A stretch of 64,000 bases of DNA, taken from positions 124,001 through 188,000 of the forward strand of contig NZ_JAAXPA010000011.1 in assembly GCF_012396235.1 (NCBI RefSeq), given 5' to 3'. Positions 1 through 10,012 of this stretch are shown piece after piece. The notes below the pieces were generated by a model. The model did no database searches, was not told the origin of the DNA, and saw nothing but the letters and a program-made list of their open reading frames with translations. Positions within the stretch are counted from its first letter, which is position 1, and each line of letters begins with the position of its first letter. The position numbers and the translations under genes are program-made. The DNA is from Rhodococcus opacus (GTDB lineage Bacteria; Actinomycetota; Actinomycetes; Mycobacteriales; Mycobacteriaceae).

Positions 1-537
1 TTCGACGGCCGTGGTGATGGCGAGTGAGCTCAGTTCGCTGCCGTCGACTCCGACGACGACAGGACGGTGGTCGGGCACCGGGGACGGTGCCTCCGATCGG
101 AACACGGTAACCGGACAGTGCGCACGGTTGACCACCTGCATGACGGTGGAGCCGGTGACGAGCGTTTCCAGCGCCCCCGCACCGGTGGAACCCACCACCA
201 CCATCTCGGCGTGCGCGCTCAATCCTGCGAGTGCCGGTCCCGCAGGGCCGGGATGGGTGCTGCACGAGACCGTGACGTCGGGGAACGCGCTCTTCACGTG
301 CCGTTCGGCCCGATCCAGGATCTCGTGGGCAGACTTCTCGACTTCCTGGGCGAACTCGTTCTGGAAGAGAAGCGCGGCTTCGCTGTAGTGGTATCCCGGA
401 CTCGGCAGGACGTGAGCCACTCGCAGTGGCACGGACTTCCGCTGAGCGACCGCCGCTGCCCACACAGCGGCTCTCATCGCTCGTTCCGAACCGTCGACAC
501 CGACGACGATGGACTTTCGTTGCGCGAGAACGCTCAT
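1..537 (-). CDS. Universal stress protein, tandem USP domains (C-terminus beyond window edge)
   Basis: The protein starts MSVLAQRKSIVVGVDGSERA, a typical USP nucleotide-binding beginning. A second USP unit begins near residue 152 (PVVVGVDGSELSS) and is cut by the window edge. The first unit ends with the usual VVVGSTGAGALETLVTGST glycine-rich loop and a CPVTVFR strand. The ATG at 537 has AGGAGTTGAG just before it. Two-domain USPs are ATP-binding stress proteins, several of which belong to the M. tuberculosis DosR regulon; the site at 671-687 lies about 135 bp upstream. Family is certain, the exact role is not. Confidence 0.93.
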   Translation of the reverse strand, partial: MSVLAQRKSIVVGVDGSERAMRAAVWAAAVAQRKSVPLRVAHVLPSPGYHYSEAALLFQNEFAQEVEKSAHEILDRAERHVKSAFPDVTVSCSTHPGPAGPALAGLSAHAEMVVVGSTGAGALETLVTGSTVMQVVNRAHCPVTVFRSEAPSPVPDHRPVVVGVDGSELSSLAITTAVE

Positions 538-670
538 ATTCTCAACTCCTCCGGTCACCGTCACGGTCCCAGACGCGGCAACGGCGCCGGTAGAGGCATA
601 GGTCATCTGCCTGCAACGCGGCGGTGCCCGACGCCTGCGCACGCGGCAGGGGCGTGCAACGTCCCGGAAA

Positions 671-687
671 GTGACGGTAGACCCTAC
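671..687 (-). promoter_or_regulatory. Predicted DosR box
   Basis: GTGAC-GGTA-GACCC-TAC. It is almost identical to the site at 40833-40849 (GTGAC-GGGA-GACCC-TAC) in front of another gene, which argues against chance. It likely serves the leftward USP gene starting at 537. Binding is inferred from the motif family only. Confidence 0.6.
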
Positions 688-829
688 TCGGTGGGCGACA
701 TCGTTGGTTGAATCCGAAGTGACACGACACCTCGGAGTTCGCCATGAATCCCCCACCTCACCATCGTCGACAGGGAAGTCGGTCGACGACGAGACAAACA
801 CAGCCATCCGCGCCCGATACCGATGACGA

Positions 830-852
830 TCGGATCGAATGGCCCGATCCGA
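830..852. repeat. Perfect inverted repeat (8-bp arms, 7-nt loop)
   Basis: TCGGATCG, seven bases, then CGATCCGA. It lies 128 bp before the flavodoxin start. It could be an operator or a hairpin; there is no T-run, so a terminator is not favoured. Confidence 0.45.
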
Positions 853-979
853 GTCCGTTGGCCGACTGGTGGGCACGCGTGATGTTCGGTGCACACCAGT
901 CGACTTGACACCATCGGCCGGAACATCCTCGTGCACAGAGCGCCGGGACCGAGCGGTACCACCCATAGAAGGAGTCGAC

Positions 980-1513
980 ATGCGAACACTTGTGGTCTAC
1001 GAATCGATGTTCGGAAATACCCGGCACGTGGCAGAGGCGATCTCCCGCGGTCTCGAGTCCGCGGGCGCTGTGACGGCGATCCCGGTCGCCCGAGCCGGCG
1101 ACGAAGACTTGTCCGGTTACGATCTCGTGATCGTCGGCGGTCCGACGCACGTCCACGGGATGAGTCGCGAGTCGACCCGCCACGGGGCCGCCGTGACCGC
1201 CCACAAACCGGACAGCACCGTGGCCTTGGAACCCGACGCGGAAAGCGAAGGCCTCCGCGAGTGGCTCGACGGGCTCCCCCCGAGCCACGGGAAGGCGGTG
1301 GCCTTCGACACTCGGTCAGGCGGCCCTGCGCTCCTGACCGGCCGAGCATCGAAAGGTATCTGCCGAAAGCTGCGCCTGCGCGGGTTCGATCTCGTCGCCG
1401 AGTCCGAGAGTTTCCTCGTCGACAAGGAATCGCGGCTCGAGGAAGGCGAGGAGACACGCGCCGAGCAGTGGGGTCGGACACTCGCCCAACAGGTCAGTTC
1501 CACTCCCGCCTAG
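980..1513 (+). CDS. Flavodoxin-domain protein
   Basis: 177 residues starting MRTLVVYESMFGNTRHVAEA. The (S/T)-x-F-G-N-T phosphate-binding loop for FMN is at residues 9-13, and IVGGPTHVHGMSR near residue 54 forms the second flavin loop. The ATG at 980 follows GGAGTCGAC, so it is preferred over the longer in-frame extension to 839. Expected to be a cytoplasmic FMN electron carrier or flavodoxin-like oxidoreductase. Its redox partner cannot be told from the sequence. A second flavodoxin-type gene is at 53769-54311. Confidence 0.88.
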   Translation: MRTLVVYESMFGNTRHVAEAISRGLESAGAVTAIPVARAGDEDLSGYDLVIVGGPTHVHGMSRESTRHGAAVTAHKPDSTVALEPDAESEGLREWLDGLPPSHGKAVAFDTRSGGPALLTGRASKGICRKLRLRGFDLVAESESFLVDKESRLEEGEETRAEQWGRTLAQQVSSTPA

Positions 1514-1585
1514 CACATCCCGCGCCGACCGGGCTCGTTATCGGCCCGTGACTGCGACCGCGTTCGCCACCCGGGAGCTGAGCCC

Positions 1586-4500
1586 ATGGCACAGACTGCG
1601 ATCGATCTGCGTCGGCACGATGCGGTCATCCTCGACCTCGACGTCGTGACGACCGAGTCCGCCGGGGCCGACACCACGATGGCACTCGTCGGTCGATTGC
1701 AGAGTCTCGGGGTGGCGACAGCGATCTTCTCGTCCGATCGCGACGTTCAGCCGATGCTCGACTCCGCTGGGATCGCCGAGGTGTTTCCCGTTCGGGTCGC
1801 AGGCGCGTCGCCGGCCGACGCCGCCGATCGGCTGGGGGCGCGTCCGGGCAGCGCGGTGGTCGTCACGACCTCAGAAGCAACGGCAGCCGCGGCCAGCCGT
1901 GGCGGCTTCGCTCTCGTCATCGGGGTCGCTCCCGACCGTCGCGCCGACAGGCTGAGTCGATGTGGAGCAGACGTCGTCGTCGCCGACACCTCCGAGATCC
2001 AGGTCCGCGCAGGCGATCTCCGGTTGTCCGAGATTCCGGACGCGCTGACGTCTCGGCACGAACTCACCGCCTTCCTCCGTGTCCGCCGGCCCGCTGTGTT
2101 TCTCGACTTCGACGGCACCCTCTCGGATATCGTGTCCGATCCGTCGGCGGCCGTTCTGGTCGACGGTGTGGCCGCCGAGTTGGCCCGGTTGACACGCGAA
2201 TGCCCGGTGGCCGTGATCAGCGGACGCGACCTCGCGGATGTGCAGGCACGGGTCGGCATGGCGGAGATCTGGTACGCGGGCAGCCACGGCTTCGAGTTGG
2301 CGGGGCCGCAGGGGCAGTACTACGAGAACCCTGACGCTCTCGCCGCGGTACCGGTACTGCATCACGCCACCCGCGCGCTCACCGACCGCCTCCGCGACGT
2401 GCCGGGCGTGTTGATCGAGCCCAAGAAGTACACCGTCGCCGTGCACTATCGCAATGTTGCCGCCGACCGGATAGACGAGGTCGTCGCCACGGTCCGTGAC
2501 GTCGCCACGTCCGGGGAGGTCCGGCTCAGAGTCATCGGTGGGCGCAAAGTAGTCGAACTCCGTCCCGACGTCGATTGGGACAAGGGACGCGCACTGAACT
2601 GGGTCCTCGAGCACATCCACGACGCGAGATCCCTGCTTCCGATCTACGTCGGTGACGATCTCACCGACGAGGACGCATTCGACGCCGTGTCGGCGACCGG
2701 GGTCGGGATCGTCGTCCGCAGCAGTGAGATCGGGGATCGACGGTCGGCGGCAAGATTCGCCGTGAACGATCCGGCTCAGGTTCGCGAACTGTTGCAGCGG
2801 CTGGGGGATCTTCTCGGCCGCGACCCCGAGACCGCGTCCGCGGCCGATGCATGGATGCTGTTCTTCGACGGCTACGAACCCGCGACCGAGAAGCTACGGG
2901 AGGCCATCTGCACTCTGGGGAACGGCTACTTCGCCACTCGCGGGTGCGCCCCCGAAGCAACCGCCGGCACCGTCCACTACCCGGGCACGTATCTCGCGGG
3001 TGTGTACAACCGCTTGAGCGACGAGCGTGGCGGGATGGCGATCGTGAACGAAAGCATGGTGAATGCACCGAATTGGCTGACGACGACCTTTCGTATCGAG
3101 GGCGGGCCGTGGTTCGACGTCGATGCCGTCGACCTGCTCGAATACCGCCAGTACCTCAATCTGCGTCGCGCCGTGCTCACCCGCCGGTTTCGGTACCGGG
3201 ACGACGCCGGGCGCACGACGTCGGTCATCCAGCGGAGATTCGTTGCCATGCACTTACCCCACGTCTGTGCGCTGCAGACGACGATCATCGCGGAGAACTG
3301 GTCCGGCTCGTTCGAATTGCGTTCGGCTCTGGATGGTTCGGTGCGCAACACCCTCGTCGAGCGGTACCGTGATCTCGCCGCCGAACATCTCGTGCTACTC
3401 CGTTCCGGCGCGCTGTCGGCGGACTCCGTCCTGCTGGCGATGCAGACCAATCAATCGGGCATACCGGTGGCCATGGCGGCACGAACCACGCTGTCGCCCC
3501 ACGACCGACACCGCGCGTCCACGTACCGTCTGCTCGACCGCGACGGCCGCATAGGCCACGACATCACGGTAGACCTCGGCGAGGGTGAGTCCGTGACGTT
3601 CGAGAAGATGGTGACAGTGTTCACGGGGCGCGATCACGCGCTGTCCGAGCCGGCCGAGGAAGCAGCACGCTGGGTGCCGTCGATCGGCGGGTTCGAGGAA
3701 GTGCTGGACGGTCATGTGCTGGCCTGGGAGCACCTGTGGGACCGTATCGGCATCACCCTCGGTGATTACCAGGACGTCCTGCGCATCGCCAGGCTCCATC
3801 AGATGCAACTGCTGCAGACGGTGTCGCCGAACACTGCCGACCTGGACGTCGGTGTGCCGGCCCGAGGATTGCACGGCGAGGCGTATCGGGGCCACGTCTT
3901 CTGGGACGAATTGTTTGTTTTCCCGGTCCTGAACCTGCGGGTGCCGACCTTGACCCGGTCGTTGCTGCGCTACCGGTACCGTCGCTTGCCGGAGGCCCGC
4001 CGCGCTGCGCGGGCGGCCGGCTACCGCGGCGCGATGTTCCCGTGGCAGTCGGGTAGCGACGGCCGGGAGGAAAGCCAGCAAGTGCATCTCAACCCGCGGT
4101 CCGGTCGCTGGCTCCCGGACCCGAGTTGGCGTCAACACCACATCGGCATCGCGATCGCCTATAACGTGTGGCACTACTACCAGGTCACCGGGGATCTGGA
4201 GTTTCTCAGTGATTTCGGCGCCGAGATGCTGGTGGAGATAGCCCGATTCTTCGCCGGCCTCGCCTCCTACGAGGGGACCCGCGGTCGCTACACGATCCGC
4301 GGAGTGATGGGACCGGACGAGTTTCATTCCGGCTACCCCGAGGCACCGCACGAGGGAGTCGACAACAACGCGTATACCAACGTCATGGCCGTGTGGGTGA
4401 TCCTCCGGGCGATCGAGGCGCTCGATGCGATTCCGACCCAGAACCGGTCCGATCTCGTCGACTCTCTGAGCTTGGATTCCCACGAGATGGCGCGGTGGGC

Positions 4501-5227
4501 GGACGTGAGCCGCCGAATGTTCGTTCCTTTCCACGATCGGGTCATCAGTCAGTTCGAGGGGTACGAAGAGTTGGCGGAACTGGACTGGGCCGGCTACCGG
4601 GAGCGGTACGTCGACATTCAACGGCTCGACCGCATCCTCGAGGCGGAGGGGGATGACGTCAACCGGTACCGGGCGTCGAAGCAGGCCGACGTTCTGATGC
4701 TGTTCTACCTGCTGTCCGCCGACGAACTGCGAGATCTGTTCGAGCGACTCGGATATCAGTTCGAACCGGAGGCAATACCGCGCACCATCGATTACTACAT
4801 CGCCCGGACCTCGCACGGTTCGACGCTGAGCGCGGTGGTGCATTCCTGGGTGCTGGCCCGCGCCAATCGTGACAAGGCCATGGAATTCTTCGAAAAGGTG
4901 CTCGCGTCCGACATCACGGACATCCAGGGAGGTACGACTTCCGAGGGGATCCACTTGGCAGCCATGGCGGGAAGCCTCGACCTGCTTCAGCGCTGTTTCA
5001 CCGGACTTGAAACGCGTGGTGATCGACTCGTCTTCAGCCCGGAATGGCCGAACGCGCTCGGTGCGCTGGAGTTTCCGATCGTCTATCGCGGGCACCAGTT
5101 GTGGCTGACGATTAACGGTCGACGCGTTCAGGTCAGCGCGGGCGCCGGAAATCGACGCGCGATCGAGATCTCGTGTCGTGACCAGATAGTCCGACTGGAG
5201 CCGGGGTGCACGGTGAGTCTGGGCTAG
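1586..5227 (+). CDS. otsB1: Three-domain HAD / trehalose-6-phosphate phosphatase / GH65 protein (OtsB1-like)
   Basis: 1213 residues. Residues about 1-150 are a degenerate HAD fold (VILDLDVVTTESAG near residue 14). Residues about 165-410 are a trehalose-phosphatase with the nucleophile motif VFLDFDGTLSD near 170 and YVGDDLTDEDAF near 355. Residues about 420-1213 are a glycoside hydrolase family 65 module (maltose/trehalose phosphorylase type), with FWDEL near 772 and the catalytic acid in MGPDEFH (E912). The same domain order is known for M. tuberculosis OtsB1 (Rv2006), which is somewhat longer. It would dephosphorylate trehalose-6-phosphate and/or phosphorolyse a disaccharide; activity of the GH65 part is not proven by sequence. 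No DosR box is evident directly upstream. Confidence 0.9.
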   Translation: MAQTAIDLRRHDAVILDLDVVTTESAGADTTMALVGRLQSLGVATAIFSSDRDVQPMLDSAGIAEVFPVRVAGASPADAADRLGARPGSAVVVTTSEATAAAASRGGFALVIGVAPDRRADRLSRCGADVVVADTSEIQVRAGDLRLSEIPDALTSRHELTAFLRVRRPAVFLDFDGTLSDIVSDPSAAVLVDGVAAELARLTRECPVAVISGRDLADVQARVGMAEIWYAGSHGFELAGPQGQYYENPDALAAVPVLHHATRALTDRLRDVPGVLIEPKKYTVAVHYRNVAADRIDEVVATVRDVATSGEVRLRVIGGRKVVELRPDVDWDKGRALNWVLEHIHDARSLLPIYVGDDLTDEDAFDAVSATGVGIVVRSSEIGDRRSAARFAVNDPAQVRELLQRLGDLLGRDPETASAADAWMLFFDGYEPATEKLREAICTLGNGYFATRGCAPEATAGTVHYPGTYLAGVYNRLSDERGGMAIVNESMVNAPNWLTTTFRIEGGPWFDVDAVDLLEYRQYLNLRRAVLTRRFRYRDDAGRTTSVIQRRFVAMHLPHVCALQTTIIAENWSGSFELRSALDGSVRNTLVERYRDLAAEHLVLLRSGALSADSVLLAMQTNQSGIPVAMAARTTLSPHDRHRASTYRLLDRDGRIGHDITVDLGEGESVTFEKMVTVFTGRDHALSEPAEEAARWVPSIGGFEEVLDGHVLAWEHLWDRIGITLGDYQDVLRIARLHQMQLLQTVSPNTADLDVGVPARGLHGEAYRGHVFWDELFVFPVLNLRVPTLTRSLLRYRYRRLPEARRAARAAGYRGAMFPWQSGSDGREESQQVHLNPRSGRWLPDPSWRQHHIGIAIAYNVWHYYQVTGDLEFLSDFGAEMLVEIARFFAGLASYEGTRGRYTIRGVMGPDEFHSGYPEAPHEGVDNNAYTNVMAVWVILRAIEALDAIPTQNRSDLVDSLSLDSHEMARWADVSRRMFVPFHDRVISQFEGYEELAELDWAGYRERYVDIQRLDRILEAEGDDVNRYRASKQADVLMLFYLLSADELRDLFERLGYQFEPEAIPRTIDYYIARTSHGSTLSAVVHSWVLARANRDKAMEFFEKVLASDITDIQGGTTSEGIHLAAMAGSLDLLQRCFTGLETRGDRLVFSPEWPNALGALEFPIVYRGHQLWLTINGRRVQVSAGAGNRRAIEISCRDQIVRLEPGCTVSLG

Positions 5228-5240
5228 GAGTCTGGGCTAG
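5215..5240 (+). repeat. Perfect 13-bp tandem duplication across the otsB1 stop codon
   Basis: GAGTCTGGGCTAG occurs twice head-to-tail (5215-5227 and 5228-5240). The first copy carries the last codons and the TAG stop of the GH65 gene. It looks like a slippage duplication that left the protein unchanged. Confidence 0.9.
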
Positions 5241-5278
5241 CGGCTGCGTAGCCCGTCCGGGACCAGCGCATCACGATG

Positions 5279-5881
5279 TCAACTGACCGGCCATCCCGGT
5301 GTTCGGCCGAGATCCTTCCATTCTCGGTCCCACTGACGCATCCGGTTTCGTCCGTTCATCCACCGCACCCCTGAGTACAGCAGGAGGGAGCAGACCGCCG
5401 CGGCGACCCAGACCGTCAGTGCCGCGCTCACGGCGATCGCCGCGTTCTGCACCCCTGACCGGGGTTCGTCGACCACGTTGCCGTTCGTGTCCACCCACAC
5501 GGTAACGGTGTCGCCGCTATGAGTGCCGGGTGTGGTTTCCACGGCGGTCGAGCGCAGGGTGCCGTCCGGTGCAGTCCACTGAGCCGTCGCACGGTCCTGC
5601 GTTTCCGGTGAGCGGCTGGGCGCGTCGGCGACCACCACTTGTCGCGGATCATCGATGAGAACGGCTGATTGTGCATGTCTGGTCTGGAGTTCGGCATGAG
5701 ACCGTTCGTTCAGGCCGGTGTACGTCACGGTTCCGAACGCCGCGGCGAACGGGACCACGATCAGGACGAATGTGATCAGGACGGCCGCGACGACGGAGTC
5801 GCAACGGTCCGTGGCTCGCATGAGCGGATTTCGGCTCCAGGGCGCCAGCCGCCACCAGCGCAATGCCTGATCAGTGGTCAT
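5279..5881 (-). CDS. Rv1733c-like membrane protein
   Basis: 200 residues. There is a membrane segment near residues 28-50 (VVAAVLITFVLIVVPFAAAF), an extracytoplasmic middle with Thr/Val-rich beta strands (GDTVTVWVDTNGNVV), and a second membrane segment near 155-175 (AIAVSAALTVWVAAAVCSLL). This two-TM layout, the size and the DxxGN segment match the actinobacterial Rv1733c family, a DosR-regulon protein of unknown function. The ATG at 5881 follows AGGAGGCTGTG, so the longer start at 5926 is rejected. A DosR-like box lies 59 bp upstream. Confidence 0.85.
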   Translation of the reverse strand: MTTDQALRWWRLAPWSRNPLMRATDRCDSVVAAVLITFVLIVVPFAAAFGTVTYTGLNERSHAELQTRHAQSAVLIDDPRQVVVADAPSRSPETQDRATAQWTAPDGTLRSTAVETTPGTHSGDTVTVWVDTNGNVVDEPRSGVQNAAIAVSAALTVWVAAAVCSLLLYSGVRWMNGRNRMRQWDREWKDLGRTPGWPVS

Positions 5882-5939
5882 CACAGCCTCCTCGGACCGT
5901 CCTTCTGTTCCGAGTCTTCCGCGCACAGGGAGGACAGCC

Positions 5940-5955
5940 TAGGGCACAAGGTCAT
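5940..5955 (-). promoter_or_regulatory. Predicted DosR box upstream of Rv1733c-like gene
   Basis: TAGGGCA-CAAG-GTCAT on the + strand. On the gene's strand this reads ATGAC-CTTG-TGCCC-TA. It has the 4-bp spacer and half-sites shared by the other boxes, with one weak position in one half. Confidence 0.55.
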
Positions 5956-6175
5956 TGGCAGGGGTTGCCCTGTCCTGCAATGTCACTCTGCGATCGGCCG
6001 GTATCGGAGCGAGGCTTCGCTGCACGCCGGATGCCACACCATGCTTCGCCGTCCTCCCGCAGAGATCGACAGGAGTGACTTTCGGCCCTGGAATCGGGCG
6101 CTCCGTTATCGCACCGTTGTGGAAGAGGCCGACGCACAAATCGGAACCACCCGTCGGCGAAGGAACGAGGACCTC

Positions 6176-6466
6176 ATGTTCGAATGTGACTCCACTGCGT
6201 CGCGGCTGCGCGACGACCGTCACCGGCCCGACGACGAACCCGGTGAGTTCCTGTACCTCCACCCGATCGGGTTGGTGCTGGCGCTGTTGTCGGGAGCAGT
6301 GACCGCAGGCCTGGTCGTCCTGCTCGGCGCCTGGCTCGCAACCCCGCTGGTCGGGGTCGGCGCGGCCGCGACACTCGTCGCCACCGTCGGCCTGGCCGTG
6401 GCGATGTTGATGCCCCACCGACCACGCCGGCACGGGGCGCGCCCGGTCCGTCCAGCTGCTCGATGA
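6176..6466 (+). CDS. Small two-TM membrane protein
   Basis: 96 residues beginning MFECDSTASRLRDDRHRPDD. A charged N-terminus is followed by a long hydrophobic stretch (about residues 28-78) that can form two helices, then a basic tail (PHRPRRHGARPVRP). The ATG at 6176 follows AGGAACGAGGACCTC. Not recognised beyond a small actinobacterial integral membrane protein. It precedes dosR by about 95 bp on the same strand. Confidence 0.6.
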   Translation: MFECDSTASRLRDDRHRPDDEPGEFLYLHPIGLVLALLSGAVTAGLVVLLGAWLATPLVGVGAAATLVATVGLAVAMLMPHRPRRHGARPVRPAAR

Positions 6467-6561
6467 GCACCGGGCTCCTCGGGCGACGCTTCTGATGCCT
6501 GCTGCTCCCGGCGTAGTCTGATCTTCCGGAGCGATCACACAGCAAGACTGGAGGTTGCGGC

Positions 6562-7233
6562 ATGATCAACGTCTTTCTCGTGGACGACCACGAGGTCGTC
6601 CGGCGCGGAATCGCCGATCTCCTCACCGCCGACCCCGATCTGACGGTCGTCGGTGAAGCCGCGTCCTACTCGCAGGCGATGGCACGAGTGCCGGCCCTGA
6701 AACCCGACGTCGCGGTCCTCGACGTCCGCCTCCCCGACGGCAACGGAATCGAACTGTGCCGCGAACTGCACTCGCTGATGCCGGAGTTACACTGCCTCAT
6801 CCTGACCTCGTTCACGGACGACCAGGCGATGCTCGACGCGATTCTCGCCGGGGCCAGTGGATACGTCGTGAAGGACATCCGGGGTATGGAACTGACCCAG
6901 GCGGTCCACGACGTCGGGGCAGGAAAGTCGCTCCTCGACAGTCGCGCCGCCGCCGCCCTGATGATGAAGATCCGCGCGGACGCCAGTGAGAAGGACGGAA
7001 TCTTCGGGCACCTGACCAATCAGGAACGGACGCTCCTCGCCCTGCTCGGTGAAGGGCTGACCAACCGTCAGATCGCCGCACGGATGTTCCTCGCGGAGAA
7101 GACCGTCAAGAATTACGTCTCCCGGCTGCTGACCAAACTCGGAGTCGAACGCCGGACTCAGGCAGCGGTACTTGCCACGAAGATGCCGTCGAGACCGTCC
7201 GACACCTCACAGGCGAAGCCCCGAGCCCAGTAG
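6562..7233 (+). CDS. dosR: DosR/DevR-like response regulator (NarL/LuxR family)
   Basis: 223 residues, very similar along its length to M. tuberculosis DosR as I remember that sequence. Receiver domain: acidic pocket D8-D9, phosphoacceptor D54 ([11 protein letters not shown]), T82/S83 and K104 (YVVKDI). The C-terminal LuxR helix-turn-helix spans about 151-208. Its recognition helix ([14 protein letters not shown]) retains the Lys/Lys/Asn residues (K180, K183, N184) that in DosR contact DNA. It is the probable activator of the boxes listed here. It is followed by the sensor kinase gene after 45 bp. I see no box upstream of its own start. Confidence 0.96.
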   Translation: MINVFLVDDHEVVRRGIADLLTADPDLTVVGEAASYSQAMARVPALKPDVAVLDVRLPDGNGIELCRELHSLMPELHCLILTSFTDDQAMLDAILAGASGYVVKDIRGMELTQAVHDVGAGKSLLDSRAAAALMMKIRADASEKDGIFGHLTNQERTLLALLGEGLTNRQIAARMFLAEKTVKNYVSRLLTKLGVERRTQAAVLATKMPSRPSDTSQAKPRAQ

Positions 7234-8997
<1,764 letters not shown>

Positions 8998-9026
8998 GCC
9001 GGGATCGGCTCGCCCGTCCGCCGAGG

Positions 9027-9045
9027 TGGGGACCTTCTCCCCTAC
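9027..9045 (+). promoter_or_regulatory. Predicted DosR box upstream of USP gene
   Basis: GGGAC-CTTC-TCCCC-TAC, ending 76 bp before the start at 9119. It shares CTTC-TCC-CTAC with the site at 42612-42628, which precedes the paralogous USP gene. Confidence 0.55.
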
Positions 9046-9118
9046 GCCGGCGTCGGAGGCACCGTAACGATGAGAGGTAGCGGCAACTCCTGCCGCGCGT
9101 TGCCCCGAGGAGAACACC

Positions 9119-10000
9119 ATGACCGCCCGCCGCCCGATCGTTGTCGGAACAGACGGTTCACCGTCGTCCCTCCAGGCCGTCGCGTGGGCCGCACAGGAGG
9201 CGGCGTTGCGTAATGCCCCACTGTCGGTGGTCTCGACCACGTTCGTGCCCGGCGCCTACGGTGTCCCGATCGGCATGCCGGAGAGCTTCTTCGACGACGA
9301 GGAACGCAACGGGAAGAACCGGCTGGCTGCCGCGGCGGAAATCGCCGCCCGAGCGGTACCCGGACACTCCCTCGACATTCACACCACGCTCTGCACCGGA
9401 ACGCCGGCCGGTGAACTCCTCGAAAGATCGAAATCCGCCGCGATGGTCGTCGTCGGCTCGAACCGGCAGGGCATCATCGAGCGCGGCTTCCTGGGATCGG
9501 TCAGCGCCGCGGTCGCCACCCACGCACCGTGCCCGGTGGCGGTCATCCGCGGGCTTCCCGATTCCGAGGTCACCCGACTCGAGGGGCCCGTCGTCGTGGG
9601 TGTGGACGGGTCGGCACACAGCGAGCCCGCCATTTCGATGGCGTTCGAGGAGGCCGCCCTCCGGCAGTGCGAACTGGTGGCCGTTCACGCCTGGTCCGAC
9701 GTCGACCTCCCGGTGCACCACGAGGGCGGTAGCGTCTCCGGGTGGAAGCAGGTCGTCACCCAGGAAACGGCCCTCCTGTCGGAGAGTCTCGCCGGCCGGG
9801 CCGAGGATTTCCCGGACGTCAAGGTTCGGACGATGGTCGTGATGGACCGACCGGTGCGCAACCTGCGCGAACAAGCCGACAACGCGCGACTTCTCGTCGT
9901 GGGCAGCCGCGGACGCGGCGGCTTCACCAGTATGTTATTGGGATCCACGAGCAGGGCCTTGATGCACTCCGTCCGCTGCCCACTCCTCGTCGTCCGGTAG
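9119..10000 (+). CDS. Universal stress protein, two tandem USP domains
   Basis: 293 residues. The first USP domain is at 1-145 (IVVGTDGSPSSLQAVAWAA, VVVGSNRQG, CPVAVIR). The second is at about 155-293 (VVVGVDGSAHSEP). It ends with an intact ATP-binding loop GSRGRGGFTSMLLGSTS and CPLLVVR. Start supported by GAGGAGAACACC. It is a close paralog of the protein at 42695-43594. Two-domain ATP-binding USPs act in growth arrest in mycobacteria; the precise effect here is unknown. Confidence 0.93.
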   Translation: MTARRPIVVGTDGSPSSLQAVAWAAQEAALRNAPLSVVSTTFVPGAYGVPIGMPESFFDDEERNGKNRLAAAAEIAARAVPGHSLDIHTTLCTGTPAGELLERSKSAAMVVVGSNRQGIIERGFLGSVSAAVATHAPCPVAVIRGLPDSEVTRLEGPVVVGVDGSAHSEPAISMAFEEAALRQCELVAVHAWSDVDLPVHHEGGSVSGWKQVVTQETALLSESLAGRAEDFPDVKVRTMVVMDRPVRNLREQADNARLLVVGSRGRGGFTSMLLGSTSRALMHSVRCPLLVVR

Positions 10001-10012
10001 CGCCGACGGCTG

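Larger units (their letters stand above)
538..979. other. Intergenic region between divergent USP and flavodoxin genes
   Basis: No convincing gene in 442 bp; the open frames here have shadow-like, arginine-rich composition. It holds a DosR-like box at 671-687 and a perfect 8-bp inverted repeat at 830-852. A second, weak dyad (GGGACC/GGTACC, about 947-962) precedes the flavodoxin gene but does not fit the box rule used elsewhere in this window. Confidence 0.7.

Noticed and set aside
3395..5095. Long antisense open frame (566 codons) opposite the GH65 domain, and similar long frames opposite other genes (10016-11278 +, 13687-14976 +, 15049-16389 +, 62603-63997 -)
   Set aside because: In high-GC DNA, frames opposite real genes stay open by chance. 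Their products are rich in Arg/His/Gly/Asp and match no family, while the other strand encodes clear domains.
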